DNA of 52,303 nt, taken from a virus. The notes below the pieces were generated by a model. That model saw only the letters and a program-made list of their open reading frames with translations. It did not search any database and was not told the origin of the DNA. This document shows, piece by piece, positions 38,023 to 45,930 of this stretch. The DNA lies in the IMG/VR virus record IMGVR_UViG_3300025669_000001, positions 1 through 52,303 of that record; one strand, given 5' to 3'. Each line of letters begins with the position of its first letter. Positions within the stretch are counted from its first letter, which is position 1. A program made the translations under genes and the position numbers.

Positions 38023-38937
38023 ATGCCTAAACTAAAATGCAAAATATGTAAAAATGAAGTTTCTCTTTTCAAACAAGACTATGCCAAAGTAAAAGATAAG
38101 GACAAGTATGTCTGTCTTTGCTGTTTCTCAATTATCTATTTCAAAGCATATCCTAAAGGTAAGACAACATTGTTTGCACCCATCGGAACTAAAGAGGTAG
38201 GGACTGCTTTAGGTGATCAGATTTTAACTCAGCTTGTATTTGATGAATACATAAAGGACAACCCACAAGAAAACGTTATTGTCCTTAAACCTGAAAATGA
38301 TGTATTAAAATGGATCAAAGAGTTCAACCCTGACAAGATATTCATAAGCGAATTTGATTCTGGAAATAAAGAAGAAGTAGAAAGCAATCCCAAAACAATA
38401 AAATACAGAATGATAAATGAAATATGTAACTATGCGAGAGATGGGATATATCCAGAGAACCCGTTTAAGCCAAAGTATGTATTCCATAAAGATTTCAAGT
38501 ATGCAGTAATGCACGTAAGAAACATTGATAAACGTCCTGACCAAATGCAGACAAGGGACGGCAAGATTGACATTAAAAAGAACATGCCGAAAGAAGAAGC
38601 ACGGGCAATAGCAATGGAGTTGGTAAACGAGATGCCCGTTGTTATTGTTGGTAATGACAGATCAGATGATGAATTGTATACCTTGCACAATGTATTGGAT
38701 TTTAGATACGAGCTTTCATTGAACCAGATAGCCGGAGTCCTTGAAAACTGTCAACTATTTGTAGGTCGTGATTCCGGTCTGGTTCATTTAGCTGCTGCAT
38801 GTAAAGCAAATATCATAGCGTACAATTTCACTGGAAAACAATGGTTCCCCAAAATAGAACAATCTAAATTTAAAGCCTTCCTCAGAAACGTTGAATTCTC
38901 CGAAGTACTGCAAGAAATAAAAAACTTTCCTTTTTAA
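38023..38937 (+). CDS. GT9-like glycosyltransferase with N-terminal zinc ribbon
   Basis: A 304-aa protein. Residues 1-35 form a zinc ribbon: MPKLKCKICKNE and CLCC. The rest resembles ADP-heptose/GT9 transferases: APIGTKEVGTALGDQI, VIVLKPEND, YAVMHVR, VVIVGNDRSDDELY and LFVGRDSGLVHLAAACKA (about 246-263), the donor-binding helix. It may change host lipopolysaccharide or glycosylate a phage component; the substrate is not visible. It is part of the promoter-8 block inside the head operon. The same zinc ribbon starts the protein at 39040. Confidence 0.7.
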   Translation: MPKLKCKICKNEVSLFKQDYAKVKDKDKYVCLCCFSIIYFKAYPKGKTTLFAPIGTKEVGTALGDQILTQLVFDEYIKDNPQENVIVLKPENDVLKWIKEFNPDKIFISEFDSGNKEEVESNPKTIKYRMINEICNYARDGIYPENPFKPKYVFHKDFKYAVMHVRNIDKRPDQMQTRDGKIDIKKNMPKEEARAIAMELVNEMPVVIVGNDRSDDELYTLHNVLDFRYELSLNQIAGVLENCQLFVGRDSGLVHLAAACKANIIAYNFTGKQWFPKIEQSKFKAFLRNVEFSEVLQEIKNFPF

Positions 38938-38947
38938 AAAATAACAC

Positions 38948-38976
38948 TTGACATTGTCAGTAATTATCCTTATTTG
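38948..38976 (+). promoter_or_regulatory. Promoter 9 (TTGACA, 17 bp, TATTTG)
   Basis: The -35 box TTGACA 38948-38953, a spacer starting TTGTCAGTAATTATC, and TATTTG 38971-38976. It directly precedes a palindromic site. Confidence 0.7.
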
Positions 38977-38986
38977 AATCCCGAAT

Positions 38987-39017
38987 GTGTAAACTTGAGT
39001 TTACAGTGTAAACCTGA
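38987..39017. promoter_or_regulatory. Operator-like repeats downstream of promoter 9
   Basis: GTAAACT-TG-AGTTTAC (38989-39004) is a perfect palindrome with a 2-base centre. In addition GTGTAAACTTGA (38987-38998) is repeated as GTGTAAACCTGA (39006-39017) with a 19-bp step. The position just after the expected start suits a repressor site. Confidence 0.5.
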
Positions 39018-39039
39018 ATTAACATAGAGGGGTTTTCCC

Positions 39040-39255
39040 ATGCCTAAATTAGAATGCAGATGCGGTGCGAAAGTTGACGTAATGGTCAGTGATTATAACC
39101 GCCTAACGAAGAATGGAACCGTACAAGCTAAGAAACTAGCCGGTTGTGGCGTTTGTCGTGCAAGTCGAGGCAAGAGCAAGATGGTTGAAGAGAAAGTAAC
39201 AAAAGAGATTAAGGAACCGGTTAACACTCCCGTCAAACATGATTATAAGAAATAG
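39040..39255 (+). CDS. Small zinc-ribbon protein
   Basis: A 71-aa protein behind AGAGGGGTTTTCCC. MPKLECRCGAK and GCGVC form a zinc ribbon equivalent to the N-terminus of the glycosyltransferase at 38023; the tail is Lys/Val-rich and disordered. It may bind nucleic acid or a protein partner. Confidence 0.6.
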   Translation: MPKLECRCGAKVDVMVSDYNRLTKNGTVQAKKLAGCGVCRASRGKSKMVEEKVTKEIKEPVNTPVKHDYKK

Positions 39256-39264
39256 GCGGGAACT

Positions 39265-40680
39265 ATGAAGTCTTTAAAAACCACAAGTGAGAATATAGTA
39301 TTTGAATGTCCGTCAAGTCTGAGATTTAAAAGCGCAAGTGTACGGGCAGATGGTGGAAAGCTGTTCTTTTTGAATTCAGAGTTTAAGGATGAGAAGAGTT
39401 GCCTGAATTGGATCAAGGGCGGTACACCTGATAATATCACAATACGTAAATCACCCTTTCAATCAATAGTTGAAAAATCTGTCATGTCTGAAAGCGATTG
39501 GGATTTAATTGAACCCATGCTTCCGACTAAAGGATTAAAGTCAGATCAGTTCGTTTCGTTTAACGACTATCTGGCTTTTAACGTTATTGATAGAGATATG
39601 GACAGATTCCCCAAAAAGGTATTGAGTAGACTTTCAAAGACACTTGTAGGCCGTCCTAAGTTGATAGGTCATAACTGGTCTCTCCCCGGTGTTGGCAAGT
39701 ACTATAAAACAACCCTAAAGAAAGTCACCGTTGATGAAATGATAAAGATGGCCCCGAACCCTCATAGCAAATACAGATCAATGCTTGAAGAGATTGAGGA
39801 AATAGACAAGGGCTTATTCTGGCTAGTTGGAACTTATTACATCCCTGTTCACAAAGATGAAATGATTGCAGACATAGGAACAGGTTTAACAAACTCATCC
39901 ATTGGCATGATCGGAGTAGCATATGACATGGTTGCGGATGACAAAGGTAATCTGAAGTATTGGGAATACGTTTTAACCGAACGCTTGCAAGCAACTGAGG
40001 GATCGTTTGTTGGTGTTGAATCTCAATACGGAGCACAAACAAGAAAGGAACACACGCCTACGCCCATAGGCGATGAAAGCCACTCAAATAAGGGTGGTGA
40101 TATAGAGGGAGATCATTTAGATAAAGATGATGAACCCTTGGCGATTGAAAGTACTAAAGGAGTTAATATGAAAATTGAATTAAAATCAATTGGTATTGTA
40201 AAGGAAATTACTGAGATGGTTGAGCTGCCCCATGTCCTTGAATCAATTGAAACAAAAGTTTCTGATATTGTTGATGAAAATACAAGCCTAAAAGAACAGG
40301 TCGAAACATTGACAACTGAAAGAGACGAAGCGGTTAAAGTGCAAGATGATTTTAATGCACTTAAAGATTCTGTTGGCGATTTGAAACCAGAGCAGGTTAA
40401 AGCCGCACATGAATCTATTGAGAAAACAGCCAAAGAAGCTGAAGAGTTGAAGCTTGACTTGGTGAAAAAAGTAGTAGCCGGTTACATTCTGAATAAGTCT
40501 TTAGAAGACACACCGGAGAAAGTCGAAAAACGTACTGCATCATTAATGCTATGGGATATTGACGAACTAAAAGATATTGAGAAATCCCTGGAATTAGAAA
40601 CTGCCGAACCGGGTACACCCCAGAGTGGCGGTAATGGTGAAGCTGAGAAGAAGTATGTCCCAAAATTAAGTTTAGGTTAA
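39265..40680 (+). CDS. Prohead protease with C-terminal scaffold domain
   Basis: A 471-aa protein. Residues about 70-250 form the protease: LAFNVIDRDMDRFPKKVL, LVGRPKLIGHNW (His136), and TGLTNSSIGMIGVAY with candidate Ser211/Ser212, in the order seen in HK97-type prohead proteases. From about 300 on the protein is a Glu/Lys-rich coiled coil as in scaffolding proteins, including a long heptad stretch at 335-400. An internal ribosome site and ATG 40168 would give the scaffold alone, as in lambda C/Nu3. Confidence 0.75.
   Translation: MKSLKTTSENIVFECPSSLRFKSASVRADGGKLFFLNSEFKDEKSCLNWIKGGTPDNITIRKSPFQSIVEKSVMSESDWDLIEPMLPTKGLKSDQFVSFNDYLAFNVIDRDMDRFPKKVLSRLSKTLVGRPKLIGHNWSLPGVGKYYKTTLKKVTVDEMIKMAPNPHSKYRSMLEEIEEIDKGLFWLVGTYYIPVHKDEMIADIGTGLTNSSIGMIGVAYDMVADDKGNLKYWEYVLTERLQATEGSFVGVESQYGAQTRKEHTPTPIGDESHSNKGGDIEGDHLDKDDEPLAIESTKGVNMKIELKSIGIVKEITEMVELPHVLESIETKVSDIVDENTSLKEQVETLTTERDEAVKVQDDFNALKDSVGDLKPEQVKAAHESIEKTAKEAEELKLDLVKKVVAGYILNKSLEDTPEKVEKRTASLMLWDIDELKDIEKSLELETAEPGTPQSGGNGEAEKKYVPKLSLG
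40168..40680 (+). CDS. Nested scaffold protein (internal start)
   Basis: AAAGGAG at 40156-40162 stands 5 bases before ATG 40168, in frame with the protease. The product is the 170-residue C-terminal coiled coil (residue 302 on). The strong site in the middle of a gene is unlikely by chance and matches the protease/scaffold arrangement of many phages. Confidence 0.6.
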   Translation: MKIELKSIGIVKEITEMVELPHVLESIETKVSDIVDENTSLKEQVETLTTERDEAVKVQDDFNALKDSVGDLKPEQVKAAHESIEKTAKEAEELKLDLVKKVVAGYILNKSLEDTPEKVEKRTASLMLWDIDELKDIEKSLELETAEPGTPQSGGNGEAEKKYVPKLSLG

Positions 40681-40690
40681 GGAGTTAAAG

Positions 40691-41152
40691 ATGGGTGACA
40701 TTTTACAAAGAGGTGGAACAAAAGGTGGACTGATAGTAACCGGTTGTATTCCTGACGCTACCTTTCTAGCGGAACTCAAAGTTCTGATTGCAGCAGATAC
40801 AGAGATTGAAAACTTGATGGTCGGCCTTACCTTTGCCGACAATTATGAAGTGACAAGCCCCGCAGACGGTGCAGCCCCCGATGGGATCATTATTGCGCAC
40901 AGAGAAACAAGTGCCGCTGCCGGTAGTAGCTATGAATTGACAGTAAGAATGATCAATTACACAGATCAAAACGGTAACTTACATGCACCGGTAGCAGTCC
41001 AGACATTCCTATATAGTACAGTTCTTGCGTTACAGGATACGGTTGTTATTGATGGTGCTGATTACAAGTATGTAAAAGATGGGACAACGGGCGGTTTTGG
41101 TGTTGTAATTTCGGTTGACACCACTAACACAGAAGTAGACGTTTTAATCTAA
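40691..41152 (+). CDS. Head decoration-like protein
   Basis: A 153-aa protein between scaffold and capsid, behind AAGGAGTTAAAG. Glycine-rich N-terminus (GGTKGGLIVTG), then a beta-rich body. The location suits a decoration or capsid-stabilising protein; the sequence itself is not recognised. Confidence 0.55.
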   Translation: MGDILQRGGTKGGLIVTGCIPDATFLAELKVLIAADTEIENLMVGLTFADNYEVTSPADGAAPDGIIIAHRETSAAAGSSYELTVRMINYTDQNGNLHAPVAVQTFLYSTVLALQDTVVIDGADYKYVKDGTTGGFGVVISVDTTNTEVDVLI

Positions 41153-41165
41153 AGGAGAAAACCCA

Positions 41166-42278
41166 ATGGCTAACATTGTAAAAGAAAAAGGATTAAAAGG
41201 GGTTGACTTCATAGATGATAACTTTACAGTTGACATCTACAAAGAAGCCCGTGATAATGATGTAACCGTTTCAATGATGCTCGAAGAGGCAAGACAGGAT
41301 AAACGTGCCGAAGCTTCACCGTACATCGGAATGGACAAATCTGAAGTAATGAAAATGAAAGCAGGAATGAAAGCAGCCGGTCTAATTGCACCACAGACAG
41401 CACTTGAAGAGGCTCTTCAGAAATCAGGCATTCGGTTAACTGATAAAGTGGACAAGTTCTTTTCATACGGTAACACTGAATTGTTATTTCCTGAAGTTAT
41501 TTCAGATCAGGTTTATTCAGGTGAATTGAAAAACTCACAGGTTGACCAGATTGTATTTAACCGTGAAGTAATTGATTCAGACAGTTTCTCTAAACTTTAT
41601 CTTGACCAGCCTGAAAAAGATATTGATTTACGAGAGATCGTAAAGCTTGAAGATCTGCCCGAGACACAAATCAGAACAAGCGAACGTAACATTCGATTGA
41701 ATATGTACGGACGTTATCTGAAGATTTCCAAATACGACCGTAACAAAATGAGCATTAAAGCGTTGAGTCGTTTCTTGGATCTTATCGGATTACAGATTGC
41801 CGTACGGAAAACTGATCTTATGTATTACAGAGCAAGAAATGGTGACGGTAACACAGGGAGCACACCTGGTTCAACCCTGACCTGTGGTGATGGTGCTGAT
41901 GCAATCAGTTTCAAAAATACTATCGCATGGGCCGCACAACTTCCTACACCGTACAAACTTGATAAATTCGCAGTTAGAAAAACCAACTGGATTACTTGGA
42001 TTACTCGCTTGTACGATGGAACTACAACCTCAATCGGTAACGATAAATTTAACGCTTTCCCCGAAGCTTTAGAATGGGACAGATCAGTAGCGTTGACTGC
42101 AAACTATGGTATCGGTTTTGATACACGTTATGCAATCGAAGAAGTCTCAACCGGTGCGCCTCTTGTCGAAGCAGAGAATATCGTGAGACAGGTTGGTGAA
42201 GGAACAGCAATCTCAACTATGTTTGAATTCACAATTGGCGATAACGATGCAATTGCAGTTCTGGATATGAGTTCATAA
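41166..42278 (+). CDS. Major capsid protein (HK97-fold candidate)
   Basis: A 370-aa protein behind AAAGGAGAAAACCCA. The first about 110 residues are helical (a possible delta/N-arm region); then SYGNTELLFPEVISDQVYSG, a region of charged strands (IREI-like V...LPETQIRTSERNIRLNMYGRYLKIS) and a long helix with LSRFLDLIGLQIAVRKTDLMYY as spine helix. The order and size fit an HK97-fold capsid protein, and the position after protease/scaffold supports it. Most abundant virion protein by expectation. Confidence 0.8.
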   Translation: MANIVKEKGLKGVDFIDDNFTVDIYKEARDNDVTVSMMLEEARQDKRAEASPYIGMDKSEVMKMKAGMKAAGLIAPQTALEEALQKSGIRLTDKVDKFFSYGNTELLFPEVISDQVYSGELKNSQVDQIVFNREVIDSDSFSKLYLDQPEKDIDLREIVKLEDLPETQIRTSERNIRLNMYGRYLKISKYDRNKMSIKALSRFLDLIGLQIAVRKTDLMYYRARNGDGNTGSTPGSTLTCGDGADAISFKNTIAWAAQLPTPYKLDKFAVRKTNWITWITRLYDGTTTSIGNDKFNAFPEALEWDRSVALTANYGIGFDTRYAIEEVSTGAPLVEAENIVRQVGEGTAISTMFEFTIGDNDAIAVLDMSS

Positions 42279-42295
42279 GAAAAGGAGAAATGAAG

Positions 42296-42583
42296 ATGCA
42301 GGAAAAAGTTGGAAAAAACAAAAAGCAGAAAATCGAAACACTTTGGGCAACCCCTATGCTTGACAGACCGGTGCAATTAACTGATCCGTCTTATATGGTT
42401 GAAGATGAAGATGGTAACATTGAAGCTTTTGCCGTAGCATGGAATAAGGATGAACTTGAAACACCCAAAGAAGTTCCGAATACATCAACCTTTGCAGGGT
42501 ATGCAGAAATCAAACATATTCAGTTTGTGAATGCGCCAAAGTCAAAAGTGAAGGTTGAGAAAGAACCAACTGCTAAAGGATAA
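42296..42583 (+). CDS. Small protein after the capsid gene, unknown
   Basis: A 95-aa protein. ATG 42296 has AAGGAG at better distance than ATG 42290. Charged and partly disordered. It may be a head-associated or assembly protein. Confidence 0.6.
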   Translation: MQEKVGKNKKQKIETLWATPMLDRPVQLTDPSYMVEDEDGNIEAFAVAWNKDELETPKEVPNTSTFAGYAEIKHIQFVNAPKSKVKVEKEPTAKG

Positions 42584-42592
42584 GGAGGAATA

Positions 42593-43552
42593 ATGAAGTT
42601 TAGAAATACATTAATAGTTCTGCTTTGCCTCTTACTTGTTGGTGTTGCATTTGGTCAGACTCCAAGACCTTCAGTGAGAACATCATGGTTTGAAACAGTA
42701 CAGTGGATTTTGACAGGTTCGGAAACGTTAACCAATAAAACGCTAACATCCCCAACTATTGACGGGTTAATGACATTGACCACAGTAGCAACTGGAATTG
42801 ATATTAACGGAACGTCTGCCGGTTTAGACATTAATCATTATTCAGTAGATACGGATTTTGATCAAGGCGCAGTCGCTGCCGGTGCTTATCTCAGTCGTGG
42901 CAATATTACTGGAGTAGGTTCTTATGTTGATTGCATTGGTAACATTGATCATGTATACGCTACTCGTGGCGGTTCTTACATGGCTATGGCCGCAGATGCT
43001 GAAGTAAACCAGTTTTATGGCGGGATGTTTAACGCTAACGCCTCAGGTGCACACACACTCACATTACATGATGGCTTGGTTGGATTAAAGTCAACTGTCA
43101 CCGTAGACGCTGGCGTGACCGATGTAACCGGTGGAATCGTTGCTGGGCTGTTTGTAAACACTCAGCCGATAGCAAAAAATCTTACCTCGGCAACTTATGG
43201 AATCTATGAAAAGATTGGTGGTTACACTGATTATGGAATGGCTGTTCAGGTTGGTGCAAACAACACGACTTCGGGGATACGGATTCAGGCAACTGATTCC
43301 GCAGTACTTCCAAATGGTCTTGAGATTAGTACAAATGTAGGAACGATACAGGCCAACATTCTAACGTCAAGTGGTGCTAAGATTTTCACAGGTACTGCCG
43401 CTAATGGCGATGCTGTTTATGCAGAGGTTGGTGCTTATGATGCAATAGGTTCTATCTATTTAAATCACACTAACGGTTATATCTATATTCAGGTTGCTAA
43501 TGCTGGATCAGAATCTGATTGGTATAAAGTAACTGCTACTAACGCAGATTAA
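42593..43552 (+). CDS. Exported Gly/Ala/Thr-rich protein in the head operon
   Basis: A 319-aa protein behind AAGGAGGAATA. Residues 1-22 are a Sec signal (IVLLCLLLVGVAFGQ). The mature part begins near the phrase TLTNKTLTSPTIDG, common in phage fibre and base-region proteins, and continues with repetitive beta-type sequence. It looks like a surface fibre or decoration protein, but the signal peptide directs it out of the cytoplasm. Its place among head genes is unusual. Confidence 0.65.
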   Translation: MKFRNTLIVLLCLLLVGVAFGQTPRPSVRTSWFETVQWILTGSETLTNKTLTSPTIDGLMTLTTVATGIDINGTSAGLDINHYSVDTDFDQGAVAAGAYLSRGNITGVGSYVDCIGNIDHVYATRGGSYMAMAADAEVNQFYGGMFNANASGAHTLTLHDGLVGLKSTVTVDAGVTDVTGGIVAGLFVNTQPIAKNLTSATYGIYEKIGGYTDYGMAVQVGANNTTSGIRIQATDSAVLPNGLEISTNVGTIQANILTSSGAKIFTGTAANGDAVYAEVGAYDAIGSIYLNHTNGYIYIQVANAGSESDWYKVTATNAD

Positions 43553-43559
43553 GTAACAG

Positions 43560-43595
43560 CTTTACAGGCGACCTCTAAGCAGGTCGCCTGTAAAG
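43560..43595. other. Perfect 15-bp hairpin without U tract
   Basis: CTTTACAGGCGACCT (43560-43574) and its exact complement (43581-43595) enclose a 6-base loop, 8 bases after the stop. No run of T follows on either strand, so it may be a processing or stability element and not a plain terminator. Confidence 0.7.
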
Positions 43596-43699
43596 GGATA
43601 CAACGGGTACGGCACTGACTTTAAGTTTAACACAGGACGGGAATTGTACCAATAAATTCAGATTAGAAGAGAGAAACAGAAAACACAAAAGGGGTTACA

Positions 43700-44059
43700 A
43701 TGAAAACTTTAACAACCATACTTTTAGTACTCGCACTAACACTTCCTTTATATTCACAAAGCAAAGTAAATTCAGATATAGTTGTCACTGAGACACTTGA
43801 ACAGGTTAAAGCGAAATGTGTTAGCCTTGAAAAGCAAGTAAAGCAGTTAGGTGAAGAGGGTCAAATCTATAAAAAGCTTTTGCTCAAAACTTTACTCGAG
43901 GGCGTAGACGTTAATAATTTTATCCTTGAAACATATCTTGGACTACAGGTTTCTAAAGAGCAGTTAAAAAATGCAAGTGAGATTATAAGTGCATTGAACA
44001 AAGCAAAGACAGATGAAGACGCAATCGAAATAATGAAACGTTACAAAATTAGGAAATAG
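43700..44059 (+). CDS. Exported coiled-coil protein
   Basis: A 119-aa protein behind AAAGGGGTTACA. Residues 1-20 are a Sec signal ending LPLYSQ. The mature part is a Lys/Glu/Leu-rich helical protein (about 35-110) with coiled-coil character. A periplasmic role is likely. It lies between head and connector genes without obvious structural function. Confidence 0.65.
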   Translation: MKTLTTILLVLALTLPLYSQSKVNSDIVVTETLEQVKAKCVSLEKQVKQLGEEGQIYKKLLLKTLLEGVDVNNFILETYLGLQVSKEQLKNASEIISALNKAKTDEDAIEIMKRYKIRK

Positions 44060-44062
44060 AAA

Positions 44063-44497
44063 ATGGCATTACCTACAATCACAGCAGCAGAGATACGATA
44101 CAGGTTAAGCACTTTGACATCTTTGGATGTAACTGATTTGCAACTTGCTTCAGCTTCTTTTATTCCGGCAACCGATGCAGTATTTAATAAGCTTATCGCA
44201 TCCACTACAACACTTGACGCTGACCAGACCGCACTAGTTAAAGCTGCAAAGATTGCACATACTTGCTTGGCGGTTGTAAGTTCTGCTCCTGTTCAATTAA
44301 CCAAGACATCAGTTATTGATCCAAAGTATATTCCGGCTGCTCTTAAACAAGACCTACTTAACAGGTTACAAAAAGAGATGGATGATTTACTTGACAGTGC
44401 AGGATATTCTCAATTTACTTTTTATGTAGGCAATGCAAGCGTTGACGATGTAGTCAATGACGGTGATCCATTATTTCATATACATGGACTTGTTTAA
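44063..44497 (+). CDS. Head-tail connector (adaptor-like)
   Basis: A 144-aa protein starting MALPTITAAEIRYRL. The helical N-terminus and the order after the head genes fit the adaptor (gp6/gp15-type) group, but identity is by position. Its end overlaps the next start. Confidence 0.55.
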   Translation: MALPTITAAEIRYRLSTLTSLDVTDLQLASASFIPATDAVFNKLIASTTTLDADQTALVKAAKIAHTCLAVVSSAPVQLTKTSVIDPKYIPAALKQDLLNRLQKEMDDLLDSAGYSQFTFYVGNASVDDVVNDGDPLFHIHGLV

Positions 44498-45000
44498 TGA
44501 GTGAGCAGACCAGATATTTATTAGACCTTTACAGGGAAGCAGATGCGTTTGTATTGCGCACGTATTCAGGTACGGTTTGCCCGTGTTGGGCTTGGCATGG
44601 AACGGGTTATTCTAAAGATTGGCATAGGACGGGGAATCCAGGTGCAGCAGTTGCGGATTGTGGCGGTACTGGAATTCTGGTTGCTGGCAGAGTTACGACT
44701 GATACTAATTTGAAAGCAAGATTAATACCGACAAGTAACGCAGCCACAGCATTACAGGAGAGGGATTTACCAGAAGAGTACAGGACTGCAATAGGCAACA
44801 TCAAAGAGGAAACACTTTACTTAATCGGAACAATTAATATTGCTCAATCTGAATCAACACAATTGCCAGTGTTTTACAGTTTGCTAAATGTTGTTGAGCA
44901 TCAATCCGAAATAAGATATGACAGTAAGGTTTACAAGGTAAGAAAAGTAGACCCAATTTACAATGTAGCGGAACAAGCTTTATTGGTGAGACATGAGTAA
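44497..45000 (+). CDS. Head closure/stopper-like protein
   Basis: A 167-aa protein coupled by TAATG. It has Cys-rich VCPCW and DCGGTG elements (about 27-56) followed by a beta domain ending YKVRKVDPIYN, a pattern seen in head-closure proteins (a turn with D-P). Assigned from position and the beta C-terminus. Confidence 0.55.
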   Translation: MSEQTRYLLDLYREADAFVLRTYSGTVCPCWAWHGTGYSKDWHRTGNPGAAVADCGGTGILVAGRVTTDTNLKARLIPTSNAATALQERDLPEEYRTAIGNIKEETLYLIGTINIAQSESTQLPVFYSLLNVVEHQSEIRYDSKVYKVRKVDPIYNVAEQALLVRHE

Positions 45001-45430
45001 CAAGGTGGGAATGTCATCTAAGGGATGGTCACGAAAGATGAACAGAATGATTCGTGAAGTAAGACCTGAGATATTGAGAGTTGCCAGAGAGTCAAGCGAC
45101 CTAGTTTTAACTGAGACTGTCAGGAATGTTTCCGGCCCCGGTATAGGAGAAAGGCCAAGCAGTGATAATCCAGCTATCGGGAAAATGCCAGTCCCAATAA
45201 GATCAAAGCAATTGAGGCGTTCCATAAAGAGGGTGACAATTTTCCCGTGGTTATTTGCGATACATGCAGATCCGACTATTGCACCACATGCAAAATGGGT
45301 TCACAACGGTACAAGGAAAATGAAACCCCGTAGATTCTTATGGGACACAATAAAGAAGAACTATAGGAAAATACATTCAGCCATGAATAAAGATGTATTG
45401 AAAAAGATAAGGGCAATAGGCAGAGCGTAA
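44993..45430 (+). CDS. HK97 gp10-like neck/tail protein
   Basis: A 145-aa basic protein overlapping the previous gene by 8 bases. The region MPVPIRSKQLRRSIKRV, then IFPWLFAIHADPTIAPHAKWVHNGTRKMKPRRFLW, follows the HK97 gp10 pattern (G-x-L-x-x-S-I, YA..VE.GT, P.PFL). It would join head and tail. Confidence 0.7.
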   Translation: MSNKVGMSSKGWSRKMNRMIREVRPEILRVARESSDLVLTETVRNVSGPGIGERPSSDNPAIGKMPVPIRSKQLRRSIKRVTIFPWLFAIHADPTIAPHAKWVHNGTRKMKPRRFLWDTIKKNYRKIHSAMNKDVLKKIRAIGRA

Positions 45431-45921
45431 TGGCAATCAGAAAAAACAATACAAGCGACATGCAGGCGGTTATCGTTGCTCTCTTAAAATCCTTGCAAAG
45501 CTCTCAGCCGTGGGATTCATGGGATGTAGTTTTTGGTTACCCAAATGAAGAAAGAATATTAGCAGCAGATAAAAATATAATATACGTAGAAACGCCAATA
45601 CAAGAAACTCTTGCTTCAGAGCAATTTGGCGGAGAACCAAGAAACGAATGGTTTTGCACAATAGGGTACTGGAATTCAATTGACGAGGGCGGTCGAGAAG
45701 AAGCTGGTACATGGAATGCAAACATGGTTACTTTGATTCAAGGGAAAAGAACCTTGTATGCATATACGTTTGATGTTGAAATAGGCGGTACAACTTTTAG
45801 CAGTACTACCCTGGGGGCGCAGGGTGTATATCTTCAGACTATTTCCTCACCAATAGAGATTGACAAAGAAACAGATGAAGACGATTACAGAATGGAAGTT
45901 CAAATTAGTATAACAGCATAG
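45430..45921 (+). CDS. Tail terminator-like protein
   Basis: A 163-aa protein whose start overlaps the previous stop (TAATG). It lies between the gp10-like gene and the major tail protein, the usual place of the tail terminator. No motif is diagnostic. Confidence 0.55.
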   Translation: MAIRKNNTSDMQAVIVALLKSLQSSQPWDSWDVVFGYPNEERILAADKNIIYVETPIQETLASEQFGGEPRNEWFCTIGYWNSIDEGGREEAGTWNANMVTLIQGKRTLYAYTFDVEIGGTTFSSTTLGAQGVYLQTISSPIEIDKETDEDDYRMEVQISITA

Positions 45922-45930
45922 GAGTATGAT

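Noticed and set aside
37929-38033. Two tiny frames of 17-18 codons before the glycosyltransferase
   Set aside because: Too short, with poor ribosome sites; likely spacer sequence.
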